Part shown: positions 1 through 4,942 of the stretch, in pieces
Layout of the letters: each line of letters starts with the position of its first letter
How positions within the stretch are numbered: position 1 is the first letter of the stretch
Assembly: GCA_038234815.1 (NCBI GenBank)
Contig: JBBQSU010000160.1
Coordinates: 1-7,499 of the forward strand
Direction: 5' to 3'
Source: JBBQSU01 sp038234815
GTDB taxonomy: Bacteria > Planctomycetota > Phycisphaerae > Tepidisphaerales > Tepidisphaeraceae
DNA: 7,499 nt
Made by a program: the position numbers and the translations under genes
The notes under the pieces: generated by a model
What the model was told of the DNA's origin: nothing
Databases searched by the model: none
Seen by the model: the letters and a program-made list of their open reading frames with translations, nothing else

Positions 1-594
1 GGATTGAACAAGGCATCAACGGCCCTGCTGGCTCTGGCTGGAATCATATCCCCGACACAAGCCAATCAGGGCGTATTGTCGGCCGATCCGCTGCATCGCC
101 TGGCCAGCTTTACTGCCGCGTTCGTTCTCGATGCCCGGTCCTTGGCCGGCGATCACGCCGGATGCCTCGATATTCTGCGTCGCTATTTCGGCGGAATGAT
201 CGACCTGGGTGCCACCACCTTCTGGGAAGACTTTGATATCACCTGGCTGGACAACGGCGGACGCATTGATGAGTTGCCCAACCCCGGCAGCATTGACGTT
301 CATGCTCGCTACGGCCAATCATGCTATACCGGCCATCGCCACAGCTTCTGCCACGGCTGGTCCGCCAGTCCGACCTCATGGCTGACCCGCGAGGTATTGG
401 GTGTTCGTCCAGACCCGACCAATCCCCTAAAAATCACCCTGCGCCCCAATCTCGACACGCTGAAGTTCGCCCAAGGCACCTGGCCAACCCCCGCCGGCCC
501 GCTGCACATCCACCACGAACGCCAGTCCGATGGCTCGATACGCACCTCCTGGAATGCCTCCGACAAGAACATCCTTGTTAACTGTCCTGAGTAA
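1..594 (+). CDS. Alpha-L-rhamnosidase, GH78 family, C-terminal part (5' end outside window)
   Basis: The frame is open from base 1 and stops at TAA 592-594, giving the last 197 residues of a larger protein; the TTG at 4-6 is an internal codon, not a start. GH78 enzymes hydrolyse terminal alpha-L-rhamnose from plant or bacterial polysaccharides and glycosides, usually secreted or periplasmic in such bacteria. The fragment shows the end of the (alpha/alpha)6 barrel: the segment GGMIDLGATTFWEDFD (Trp-Glu pair typical of the family), then SFCHGWSASPTSWL and VLGVRPDP, followed by the small C-terminal beta-sandwich (LKITLRPNL, GTWPTPAGPLHIHHER, DGSIRTSW). This order matches the rhamnosidase six-hairpin and C-terminal domains. 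The other catalytic acids and the signal peptide lie upstream of the window. Family assignment is strong; substrate is not determined by the fragment. Confidence 0.87.
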   Translation, partial: GLNKASTALLALAGIISPTQANQGVLSADPLHRLASFTAAFVLDARSLAGDHAGCLDILRRYFGGMIDLGATTFWEDFDITWLDNGGRIDELPNPGSIDVHARYGQSCYTGHRHSFCHGWSASPTSWLTREVLGVRPDPTNPLKITLRPNLDTLKFAQGTWPTPAGPLHIHHERQSDGSIRTSWNASDKNILVNCPE

Positions 595-660
595 TTGAGG
601 GGTCGTGTTCCCTCCAATTGCCCCGCGATTTATTTCGGAGCCGTCGCGGTTGAAGTTTTT
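593..660 (+). terminator. Possible terminator hairpins after the rhamnosidase gene
   Basis: Two stem-loops follow the stop codon. The first pairs AATTG-AGGG (593-601) with CCCT-(c)-CAATT (610-619), with one bulged base and an 8-nt loop. The second pairs CCGCGA (623-628) with TCGCGG (644-649) and is followed a few bases later by T5 (656-660). Neither has an ideal immediately adjacent T run, so termination is inferred from position more than from form. Confidence 0.35.
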
Positions 661-883
661 CGACGTGAATCGACGAAATGCAATCAAGCGCTACGTCCCC
701 TCCGGTCTTCCTTTTCAGTCTCTCTGTTTGCTTACGTCACCGCCGCACAATAGCGCTCTGTCGGCGCAATAGCCGAGGCCAACGAAGAATCCGCGCCAAC
801 AGCCGCCTTGGTCTTCAGGTCCCATGACGGCTTCCAAATCGTCGATACCGGACAGTCACCTTTGCCCATCTGCTTCAAGCCAA

Positions 884-951
884 TGGAGGGCGGCTGTCCC
901 CAGCCGCCGGGCATTTCCCCAAATCCGGCGGGCGCGGACACCCGCCCTCCA
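884..951. repeat. 68-bp palindromic element with perfect 10-bp terminal inverted repeats
   Basis: The ends TGGAGGGCGG (884-893) and CCGCCCTCCA (942-951) are exact reverse complements. Inside are alternative stems: GGCGGCTG (889-896) with CAGCCGCC (901-908) around a TCCC loop; CCGCCGG (904-910) with CCGGCGG (925-931); and GGCGGG (927-932) with CCCGCC (941-946). Such nested GC-rich palindromes resemble dispersed REP- or MITE-like intergenic elements. There is no flanking target-site duplication that I can see and only one copy in the window, so dispersal is inference. Confidence 0.5.
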
Positions 952-1018
952 AACAGACAGAAGAAGCGGTCGCCCCCGCGTTTTTCCCGTAAGGGGGTCG
1001 TGGACAAAACTATCCTTT

Positions 1019-1061
1019 CGGAGAACAGAAGGGGGCATTCCATGTTATGCCCGGATCTCCG
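1019..1061. repeat. Nested inverted repeat (two-part stem)
   Basis: An outer pair CGGAGA (1019-1024) / TCTCCG (1056-1061) encloses an inner pair GGGCAT (1033-1038) / ATGCCC (1047-1052) with an 8-nt loop. All arms are perfect. It could fold as an interrupted hairpin in RNA or be part of the structured intergenic DNA. No T run follows, so it is not a standard terminator. Confidence 0.35.
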
Positions 1062-1244
1062 TCTCCCCGGTTGCTGTCGGTGATTCCGATGCGCGGCTCC
1101 GGGGAATACGCCGTCTTGTAAGCTCTCCGTTCGGCGCGGACGAGCAGCGAGGGGGGCGCGGGGCACTTTGGCGGTCCGCTTTTTCTTACTTGCATGGCTG
1201 CGCTTTTGAGTGGTAGGTTTCTAATATCTTACCCAGCTTGCCAG

Positions 1245-1278
1245 TTGGTGCGCGAAATGGCGCCAAAAAGCGCACCAA
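1245..1278. repeat. 34-bp three-part palindrome
   Basis: Arms TTGGTGCGC (1245-1253) and GCGCACCAA (1270-1278) are perfect reverse complements, and the centre TGGCGCCA (1258-1265) is itself a perfect 8-bp palindrome on the same dyad axis (between 1261 and 1262). The spacers are A-rich (gaaa and aaaa). The exact symmetry suits a dimeric DNA-binding protein or a cruciform. A T-rich stretch follows from about 1279, so a terminator-like role on the plus strand is also possible. Confidence 0.45.
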
Positions 1279-1346
1279 GTTTTGAGCCTTTTTGGGAAAT
1301 TCTTTGTTTTTTATTAGCATTGAATTAGTAAGGACTTAAGTGCATT

Positions 1347-1371
1347 TTCGGGCATCAAAAATTTGCCCGAA
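1347..1371. repeat. 8-bp inverted repeat with AT-rich loop
   Basis: TTCGGGCA (1347-1354) pairs perfectly with TGCCCGAA (1364-1371) around a 9-nt A/T-rich loop. Directly after it TTTGCGC occurs twice (1372-1378 and 1381-1387), the second within the palindrome TTGCGCAA (1382-1389). This lies about 100 bp after the 34-bp palindrome and next to the AT-rich island. An operator-like or hairpin role is possible; nothing identifies a regulator. Confidence 0.35.
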
Positions 1372-1613
1372 TTTGCGCCGTTTGCGCAACTTTCACCCTT
1401 GGGGTAAAGGATCATCGCTATGACGAACACACAGACGGTGACTTTGAGTGCCTTGATGGGCCATTCAGCACGGCGCATTCACGCCACGGGTTTATTGCTC
1501 GGTGGTGGATTCGGGCCGGGGCAAGTGTCCTGCGGAGTTGGCCCCGTGGGGGCGGAAAAAGAGGGACACCTTGGGGACCCGGCGGGGCGCGGAAGTAATC
1601 TCCGCGGAAGCCC

Positions 1614-1657
1614 ATTCGGACTCCATTGGGACCTCTTTGGGACACCATTTGGACCCC
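1614..1657. repeat. Four tandem degenerate 11-bp units
   Basis: Four consecutive 11-nt units can be aligned without gaps: attcggactcc (1614-1624), attgggacctc (1625-1635), tttgggacacc (1636-1646) and atttggacccc (1647-1657). The shared pattern is WTT-S/T-GGAC-N-Y-C. A related TTGGGGACCC stretch lies upstream at about 1571-1580. The period is close to one DNA helical turn, so the units face one side of the helix. Within the open frame they encode nothing recognisable. Confidence 0.5.
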
Positions 1658-1776
1658 CTTTTTTGCGAGGGAACGCATCGAAAAGCCCTAAATTGCGTCA
1701 AAAACCAACTTTCGCAGAGAAATGCGCCAACATCGTCAAGTTCGACGTACCCCGACGAGCCGGCGGGGGAGTGAGG

Positions 1777-1794
1777 GTGCCTTACGCAAGGCAC
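1777..1794. repeat. Hairpin upstream of the membrane-protein gene
   Basis: GTGCCTT (1777-1783) and AAGGCAC (1788-1794) form a perfect 7-bp stem with the tetraloop ACGC. It lies about 90-100 bp before the chosen start at 1882 and just ahead of a strong Shine-Dalgarno-like AAGGAGG (1821-1827). There is no T run. Confidence 0.35.
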
Positions 1795-1831
1795 GACTTG
1801 ATCGAAATGGGCTTTGCGAAAAGGAGGCGGG

Positions 1832-1860
1832 TTGTGGCAATTGGCTACGCTATTTACGAT
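1832..1860 (+). promoter_or_regulatory. Weak candidate sigma70-type promoter for the membrane-protein gene
   Basis: TTGTGG (1832-1837) and TACGAT (1855-1860) are spaced by 17 bp and would place a transcript start shortly before the GGAG ribosome site at 1872-1875. The -35 matches consensus at only three positions. If this promoter is real, translation must begin at 1882 and not at GTG 1834. Confidence 0.28.
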
Positions 1861-1881
1861 AAGTCGATAGTGGAGATCAAA

Positions 1882-2481
1882 ATGGAAACCGCTGCCGAGC
1901 CAACGCCGTTTATTCCCCGTGCGACCAGTCTTGATCCGCTCTTGGTCAGTTGGACCCGCGGGTTGATGTGGGTAACGATCGTCGTTGCGGGTTTCCAACT
2001 CGCGAACAAGCTGCTATCTATCTTTCTGCAGTCTGGAGCACTTGGCGGGCGTCCCGCGGGGCGGACGTTTTGGCAGACCCGGCAGATGTGGATGACCCCG
2101 GAGGTGCTATTTGCCTGGAGTATGGAAATCGGGCCGTATTTGCTGGCGGTGCTTGCCGCGCGGGCCTGCCTGCAATTTCGTCCGCGCGCCAGGGTCGCGC
2201 TGATCGTCGCCATGTGGCTGTGGCTGGCGGTCCATCTGGTTTCAGTTGGCTCGATGATCGTTATGACTGTTGGAAGTCCGCAGGTCGTTATTTACGTTCG
2301 TTTAGGAATTCTGCAACGCCTTGCCGAGGCTGGCGCGCTTCCGGTGATTGTGCTGCTCTTTCTCGCCCGCCCGGCGGTGCGGGCACTGTTCGATTCGCCA
2401 CGCGGGTTTGATCCAATCCTGACGGGGCTTTCGGACGGGCTTGTACCGGACAATGCCCCACCGACGCCAGAACGGGTTTGA
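1882..2481 (+). CDS. Four-helix integral membrane protein of unknown function
   Basis: The 199-residue product begins with a polar, Pro-containing N-terminus (about residues 1-26) followed by four hydrophobic segments at about 27-49, 80-97, 104-132 and 149-166, and ends in a soluble tail rich in Pro and Asp (167-199). I do not recognise the family and see no catalytic or metal-binding motif. ATG 1882 was chosen because GGAG (1872-1875) lies 6 nt before it and the sequence after it reads as a normal membrane protein. An in-frame GTG at 1834 has an even stronger AAGGAGG (1821-1827) 6 nt upstream and would add 16 residues. The frame remains open to ATG 1420, but that part looks non-coding. The next gene, thioredoxin, has its own promoter overlapping this stop codon, so co-transcription need not be assumed. 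Confidence 0.7.
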   Translation: METAAEPTPFIPRATSLDPLLVSWTRGLMWVTIVVAGFQLANKLLSIFLQSGALGGRPAGRTFWQTRQMWMTPEVLFAWSMEIGPYLLAVLAARACLQFRPRARVALIVAMWLWLAVHLVSVGSMIVMTVGSPQVVIYVRLGILQRLAEAGALPVIVLLFLARPAVRALFDSPRGFDPILTGLSDGLVPDNAPPTPERV

Positions 2482-2506
2482 CACGGTTTCGGCGGACTTC
2501 TATGAT
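2478..2506 (+). promoter_or_regulatory. Sigma70-like promoter of the thioredoxin gene
   Basis: TTGACA (2478-2483) matches the -35 consensus exactly and TATGAT (2501-2506) matches the -10 at five of six bases, with an optimal 17-bp spacer. A start near 2513 would leave a leader of about 30 nt before ATG 2544. The -35 box overlaps the TGA stop (2479-2481) of the upstream membrane-protein gene. It is the best promoter I can see in the window. Confidence 0.72.
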
Positions 2507-2543
2507 CGGTTTTGAAGCGTAAAATTTCTATGAGGAGTGCCTA

Positions 2544-2879
2544 ATGGCCAGTGAAAACGTGCTCGAATTGACCGATCAAAATTTCGAAACTGAAGTGCTG
2601 AAAAGTGCCCAGCCGGTGCTGGTGGATTTTTGGGCGGAGTGGTGCATGCCTTGCCGGATGCTTGCACCGACGATCGAAAAAATCGCCAAGGACTATGTGG
2701 GCAAGGTGAAGGTTGGGAAGTTGGATACCGATTCCAACCGCGACGTGTCGACTAAATACGGCATCAGCGCCATCCCGACGGTGATCCTGTTTAAGAACGG
2801 ACAGGTGGCGCAAAAGTTCGTCGGCCTGCGCCGGGAGCAGGATTTCAAAGACGCCCTGGACGCAAAGGACGCGAAGTAG
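2544..2879 (+). CDS. trxA: Thioredoxin (CMPC active site)
   Basis: The 111-residue protein has the usual single thioredoxin domain length. Thioredoxins reduce protein disulfides in the cytoplasm and are themselves reduced by thioredoxin reductase. Visible hallmarks are the buried acid in VDFW (Asp28), the redox motif W33-C34-M35-P36-C37, the cis-proline loop I77-P78-T79, and the later beta strand VILFKNGQ with a Gly-containing end (FVGLRR). There is no signal peptide. The active site is CMPC where classical thioredoxins have CGPC; both cysteines and the proline are kept, so it should be redox active, perhaps with a shifted potential. AGGAG (2533-2537) lies 6 nt before ATG. The C-terminus ends in a short Asp/Lys/Ala repeat. 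The symbol is given for the family; other trx paralogues may exist. Confidence 0.93.
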   Translation: MASENVLELTDQNFETEVLKSAQPVLVDFWAEWCMPCRMLAPTIEKIAKDYVGKVKVGKLDTDSNRDVSTKYGISAIPTVILFKNGQVAQKFVGLRREQDFKDALDAKDAK

Positions 2880-2897
2880 AATTCCTTAGTGGAATTC
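2879..2897. repeat. Small inverted repeat at the thioredoxin stop codon
   Basis: GAATTCC (2879-2885) and GGAATTC (2891-2897) form a 7-bp stem around a 5-nt loop, starting on the last base of the stop codon. No T run follows it; the stronger hairpin at 2921-2952 is the likelier terminator. Confidence 0.3.
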
Positions 2898-2920
2898 ATC
2901 GCGGCGCGGACAAAACAAAA

Positions 2921-2952
2921 AACCGTCGATCGACGCAAATCGATCGACGGTT
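2921..2952. terminator. Bidirectional intrinsic terminator between convergent genes
   Basis: A perfect 13-bp stem pairs AACCGTCGATCGA (2921-2933) with TCGATCGACGGTT (2940-2952) around a 6-nt loop. On the plus strand T-rich sequence (TTGTTCTTTG) ends the stem; on the minus strand the A-rich stretch 2911-2920 reads as a T-rich tract. It sits between the thioredoxin stop (2879) and the stop of the minus-strand gene (2979), exactly where one terminator could serve both. Confidence 0.85.
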
Positions 2953-2978
2953 GTTCTTTGACAATTCGGTAGAGCCAG

Positions 2979-3422
2979 TTAATTGGCCTTACGGGGTTCG
3001 TCTTTCGGAGCCTCCTTGGGGGCGTCTTTGGCCGCATCCTTGGCGTCCTTTTTCGTGTCATGGCTGGCGGCCTTTTTGGCGGCCTTTTCATTTTCCGCGA
3101 TCGTGTCGAGTTCCTTCTTCTGTTCGTCAGTCAGGACGGCCATGATGTCGTCCTTTTCCTTGGCGTCGATCTTGCTGATTTCCTCAAGTGCGGCGACGTG
3201 AAGGCCGTTGATTTTGGTCTTCTGGTCGTCGGTGAGGGTGGTCAGACCACTCCAGGGTTTGACCAGGTGGATCGGCTTGGCCTTTTCCTTCTTGGGGGCG
3301 ACTTTAGCCGGGGCATCTTTAGCCGGGGCCAGTTTAGCCGGGGCATCGGCCGCGGTAACAAGAGCGGTGGTTCCGATCATCATCGCGGCCGACAAGGCCA
3401 CCCATTTCAGTGCATTGGTCAT
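2979..3422 (-). CDS. Small secreted Lys/Ala-rich protein with two LTxxQ-like motifs
   Basis: The 147-residue product starts with a typical signal peptide (basic MTNALKW, hydrophobic core to about residue 22, likely cleavage near Ala24-Ala27). Next come three APAK-type pentapeptide repeats (about 27-43), a helical core (about 50-118) with LTDDQK (63-68) and LTDEQK (97-102), and a Lys/Ala/Asp tail (119-147) that is low in complexity. The paired LTxxQ-like motifs recall the Spy/CpxP periplasmic family, but the similarity is short and the function is unknown; an exported helical stress or envelope protein is inference. ATG 3422 is preferred because AAAGGAG lies 5 nt upstream; an in-frame TTG at 3437 would place that ribosome site inside the coding sequence. 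There are no cysteines. It converges on the thioredoxin gene and shares its terminator. Confidence 0.75.
   Translation of the reverse strand: MTNALKWVALSAAMMIGTTALVTAADAPAKLAPAKDAPAKVAPKKEKAKPIHLVKPWSGLTTLTDDQKTKINGLHVAALEEISKIDAKEKDDIMAVLTDEQKKELDTIAENEKAAKKAASHDTKKDAKDAAKDAPKEAPKDEPRKAN
3303..3344 (-). repeat. Three 12-bp copies at 15-bp period, coding for APAK repeats
   Basis: TTTAGCCGGGGC occurs identically at 3303-3314, 3318-3329 and 3333-3344. On the minus strand it reads as Ala-Pro-Ala-Lys codons in the linker after the signal peptide of the secreted protein. Identical codon choice in all three copies suggests recent tandem duplication or slippage, so copy number may vary among strains. 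Confidence 0.8.
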
Positions 3423-3457
3423 AAAGGCTCCTTTCAATTGTGCCTATTGTTCTAGTG

Positions 3458-3487
3458 TTTATACCACGAAACCCCCGCGCGGTTGAA
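3458..3487 (-). promoter_or_regulatory. Candidate promoter of the secreted-protein gene
   Basis: On the minus strand TATAAA (3463-3458) fits the -10 box at five positions, with TTCAAC (3487-3482) 18 bp upstream as a poor -35. A start near 3451 would give a leader of about 30 nt containing the AAAGGAG ribosome site. The -35 is weak. Confidence 0.32.
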
Positions 3488-3554
3488 ATCCTGTTTTTGG
3501 CCGCGACAGGCAGGAAAAGGCGATTTTGAGCGTCTTGCCCCTATCGGAGGCTTC

Positions 3555-3568
3555 CCGCCCCAGGGCGG
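3555..3568 (-). terminator. Short GC hairpin after the oxidoreductase gene
   Basis: CCGCCC (3555-3560) and GGGCGG (3563-3568) form a compact stem about 45 bp beyond the minus-strand stop at 3613. There is no clear T run directly after it on the minus strand, so a terminator role is only suggested by position. The rest of 3423-3612 holds the upstream region of the secreted-protein gene. Confidence 0.25.
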
Positions 3569-3612
3569 CGATCCAACGGCCGGGCGGAAGTTGGGCCAAA
3601 ATTGGGCTAAAA

Positions 3613-4794
3613 TCAGGGCTGTTCGGCCTCGCTGTGCAGGCGCTGGAGCTCCTGGATTCCGCAAAGGTCTTCCCCGCAGGCGATGGGCGGCTGGCCTGAA
3701 AGCGTCGGCTCTTGCGGGCAATCCTGCGGGCGCACGGGCAGGCCGTATCCGCTACGCAGGCTTCGGCGGTGCTGGAGGATTTGTTCCATCTCCTTCTTGC
3801 TGCCAACCACCGGCGGGGTGTTCTTGACGGCATCGGCGAGCATCGCCCAGGAGACCTCAGAGGCAATCACGCTATCGCGCGCCTGCGGCACCCCGAGATT
3901 TTTCCCCTGCAGGACGGACCGGGCGAAGATATCGACCATCACGTCGAGCTTTTTGTCATTGAACATGCCGGACTTGGTAACCGTGTTGTGAATGCCATGG
4001 CATTCGATGGTGGCCTCCACGAAATTGTGCCGCATCCGTGCGATGCCTTTGGTGCCGATGCAATCGACGTAGCAATTGTGGGTTTTGTCCTTGGCCAGGT
4101 GCCCGTAGACAAACCCCTGAGTGATGTCGAAAACGGTTCCGTTTTTGAAACTGCCGTGAACCTGAACCCACCAGGGGTCTTTGTGATTCCACATGCGGAT
4201 GCCCTGGGCGTGCCACTGGTCGTATTCGCTCTTGGCATACCAGCGGGCGACATCGACGTAGTGCATCCCACAATCGTGGAACGGCGGGCCTTCGGGATCG
4301 TGCCCTTCGGTGGGCATGTGCCCGGGTGTCATGTGGCACACGCGGATGATCCCCAGTTGACCGATTTCGCCTTCGGCGATAAAGGCCTGAATTTCCTTGT
4401 GGTACCAGGCGTTGCGGTTGAAAAGATTGACGGCGACGAGCTGATCGCTGGCTTCGATTTCCTTGACCAACTGCCACTCGGTGGCGACATCGGCACCGAT
4501 GGGTTTTTCGGCGATGATGTGTTTTTTGCAGGCCAGCGCCCTGCGGATTTGCTCGGGCCGGGAGTCGGCCAGGGTGTACAGGCCGACGACGTCGATCGAT
4601 TGATCCGTGAAAATGTCCTCGGGATCGGCAACCACGCGCGCACTTGGCACGGCTCGCACGGCGGCCTCCCGCGTGCTTTCGTTCACGTCGCATACGGCGA
4701 CGATGTCCCAGAATTCACTCTGCTGCATCGCCGCGACAAACCCACGACCCATCCGGCCGTAACCGATCACACCCGCCCGTAACTTTTTGCGCAT
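3613..4794 (-). CDS. Gfo/Idh/MocA family NAD(P)-dependent oxidoreductase
   Basis: The 393-residue protein has a full Gfo/Idh/MocA layout. The N-terminal Rossmann fold (about 1-125) carries the dinucleotide motif G11-Y-G13-R-M-G16, an acid at the end of beta2 (VAVCDVN, Asp36) and the conserved E96-K97-P98. The C-terminal alpha/beta domain contains H173-D-C-G-M-H178-Y-V-D181, matching the family's DxxxH active-site pattern. Members oxidise or reduce sugars, inositols and related polyols in the cytoplasm; the substrate cannot be read from sequence. The tail after about residue 345 is Pro/Cys-containing (C359, C373, C378) and looks like an extension beyond the fold. AGGAG (4808-4804) lies 9 nt before ATG 4794. 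The upstream co-directional TIM-barrel gene is 148 bp away, so the two may be separately transcribed. Confidence 0.9.
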   Translation of the reverse strand: MRKKLRAGVIGYGRMGRGFVAAMQQSEFWDIVAVCDVNESTREAAVRAVPSARVVADPEDIFTDQSIDVVGLYTLADSRPEQIRRALACKKHIIAEKPIGADVATEWQLVKEIEASDQLVAVNLFNRNAWYHKEIQAFIAEGEIGQLGIIRVCHMTPGHMPTEGHDPEGPPFHDCGMHYVDVARWYAKSEYDQWHAQGIRMWNHKDPWWVQVHGSFKNGTVFDITQGFVYGHLAKDKTHNCYVDCIGTKGIARMRHNFVEATIECHGIHNTVTKSGMFNDKKLDVMVDIFARSVLQGKNLGVPQARDSVIASEVSWAMLADAVKNTPPVVGSKKEMEQILQHRRSLRSGYGLPVRPQDCPQEPTLSGQPPIACGEDLCGIQELQRLHSEAEQP

Positions 4795-4819
4795 AGCTGG
4801 CTGCTCCTGATAGGCGAAT

Positions 4820-4848
4820 ACTATGCCCGTTCCGGGTGGTTATGGCAA
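4820..4848 (-). promoter_or_regulatory. Candidate promoter of the oxidoreductase gene
   Basis: On the minus strand TTGCCA (4848-4843) matches the -35 at five positions and CATAGT (4825-4820) the -10 at four, with a 17-bp spacer. A start near 4813 would leave a short leader containing the AGGAG at 4808-4804. The 148-bp gap between the two genes makes a separate promoter plausible. Confidence 0.3.
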
Positions 4849-4942
4849 TGGGATTTTCTGGAGGTAAGGAGATCGGAAAAAGTCGCAATCGGCGGAATTT
4901 TCGGCATAAACGGCAGCAAAAACGACCGCCAATGCTCAAATT

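Larger units (their letters stand above)
595..1881. other. Long gene-poor intergenic region
   Basis: No reading frame here has the composition or motifs of a known protein. Open frames on both strands (for example minus 732-1166, plus 824-1216) give Arg/Pro/Gly-rich translations with no recognisable domain and appear to be by-products of GC-rich non-coding DNA. The frame of the downstream membrane protein stays open back to an ATG at 1420, but that extension does not look like protein and better starts exist nearer the membrane domain. The region holds several inverted repeats and one 11-bp tandem repeat (listed separately) and an AT-rich island at about 1285-1350. I see no tRNA or other identifiable RNA gene. 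Confidence 0.6.

Noticed and set aside
732..1166. Minus-strand open frame of 144 codons
   Set aside because: Arg/Pro/Gly-rich translation without a domain, crossing the palindromic element at 884-951; no good ribosome site.
824..1216. Plus-strand open frame of 130 codons
   Set aside because: Overlaps the minus-strand frame and several inverted repeats; Arg/Ser-rich translation with no recognisable motif.
1420..1510. A short segment reading LSALMGHS, similar to the LGHS motif near the end of tyrosine recombinases
   Set aside because: The residues after it do not continue the family pattern (no catalytic Tyr in place), and no arm-binding or catalytic Arg/His regions are seen upstream, so the match is too short.
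2530..2544. Four-codon open frame ATG-AGG-AGT-GCC-TAA overlapping the thioredoxin start
   Set aside because: It consists largely of the Shine-Dalgarno sequence itself; such a frame arises easily by chance.
3712..4782. Plus-strand open frame of 356 codons
   Set aside because: It is the antisense of the well-supported Gfo/Idh/MocA gene, whose Rossmann and EKP motifs are clear on the minus strand.
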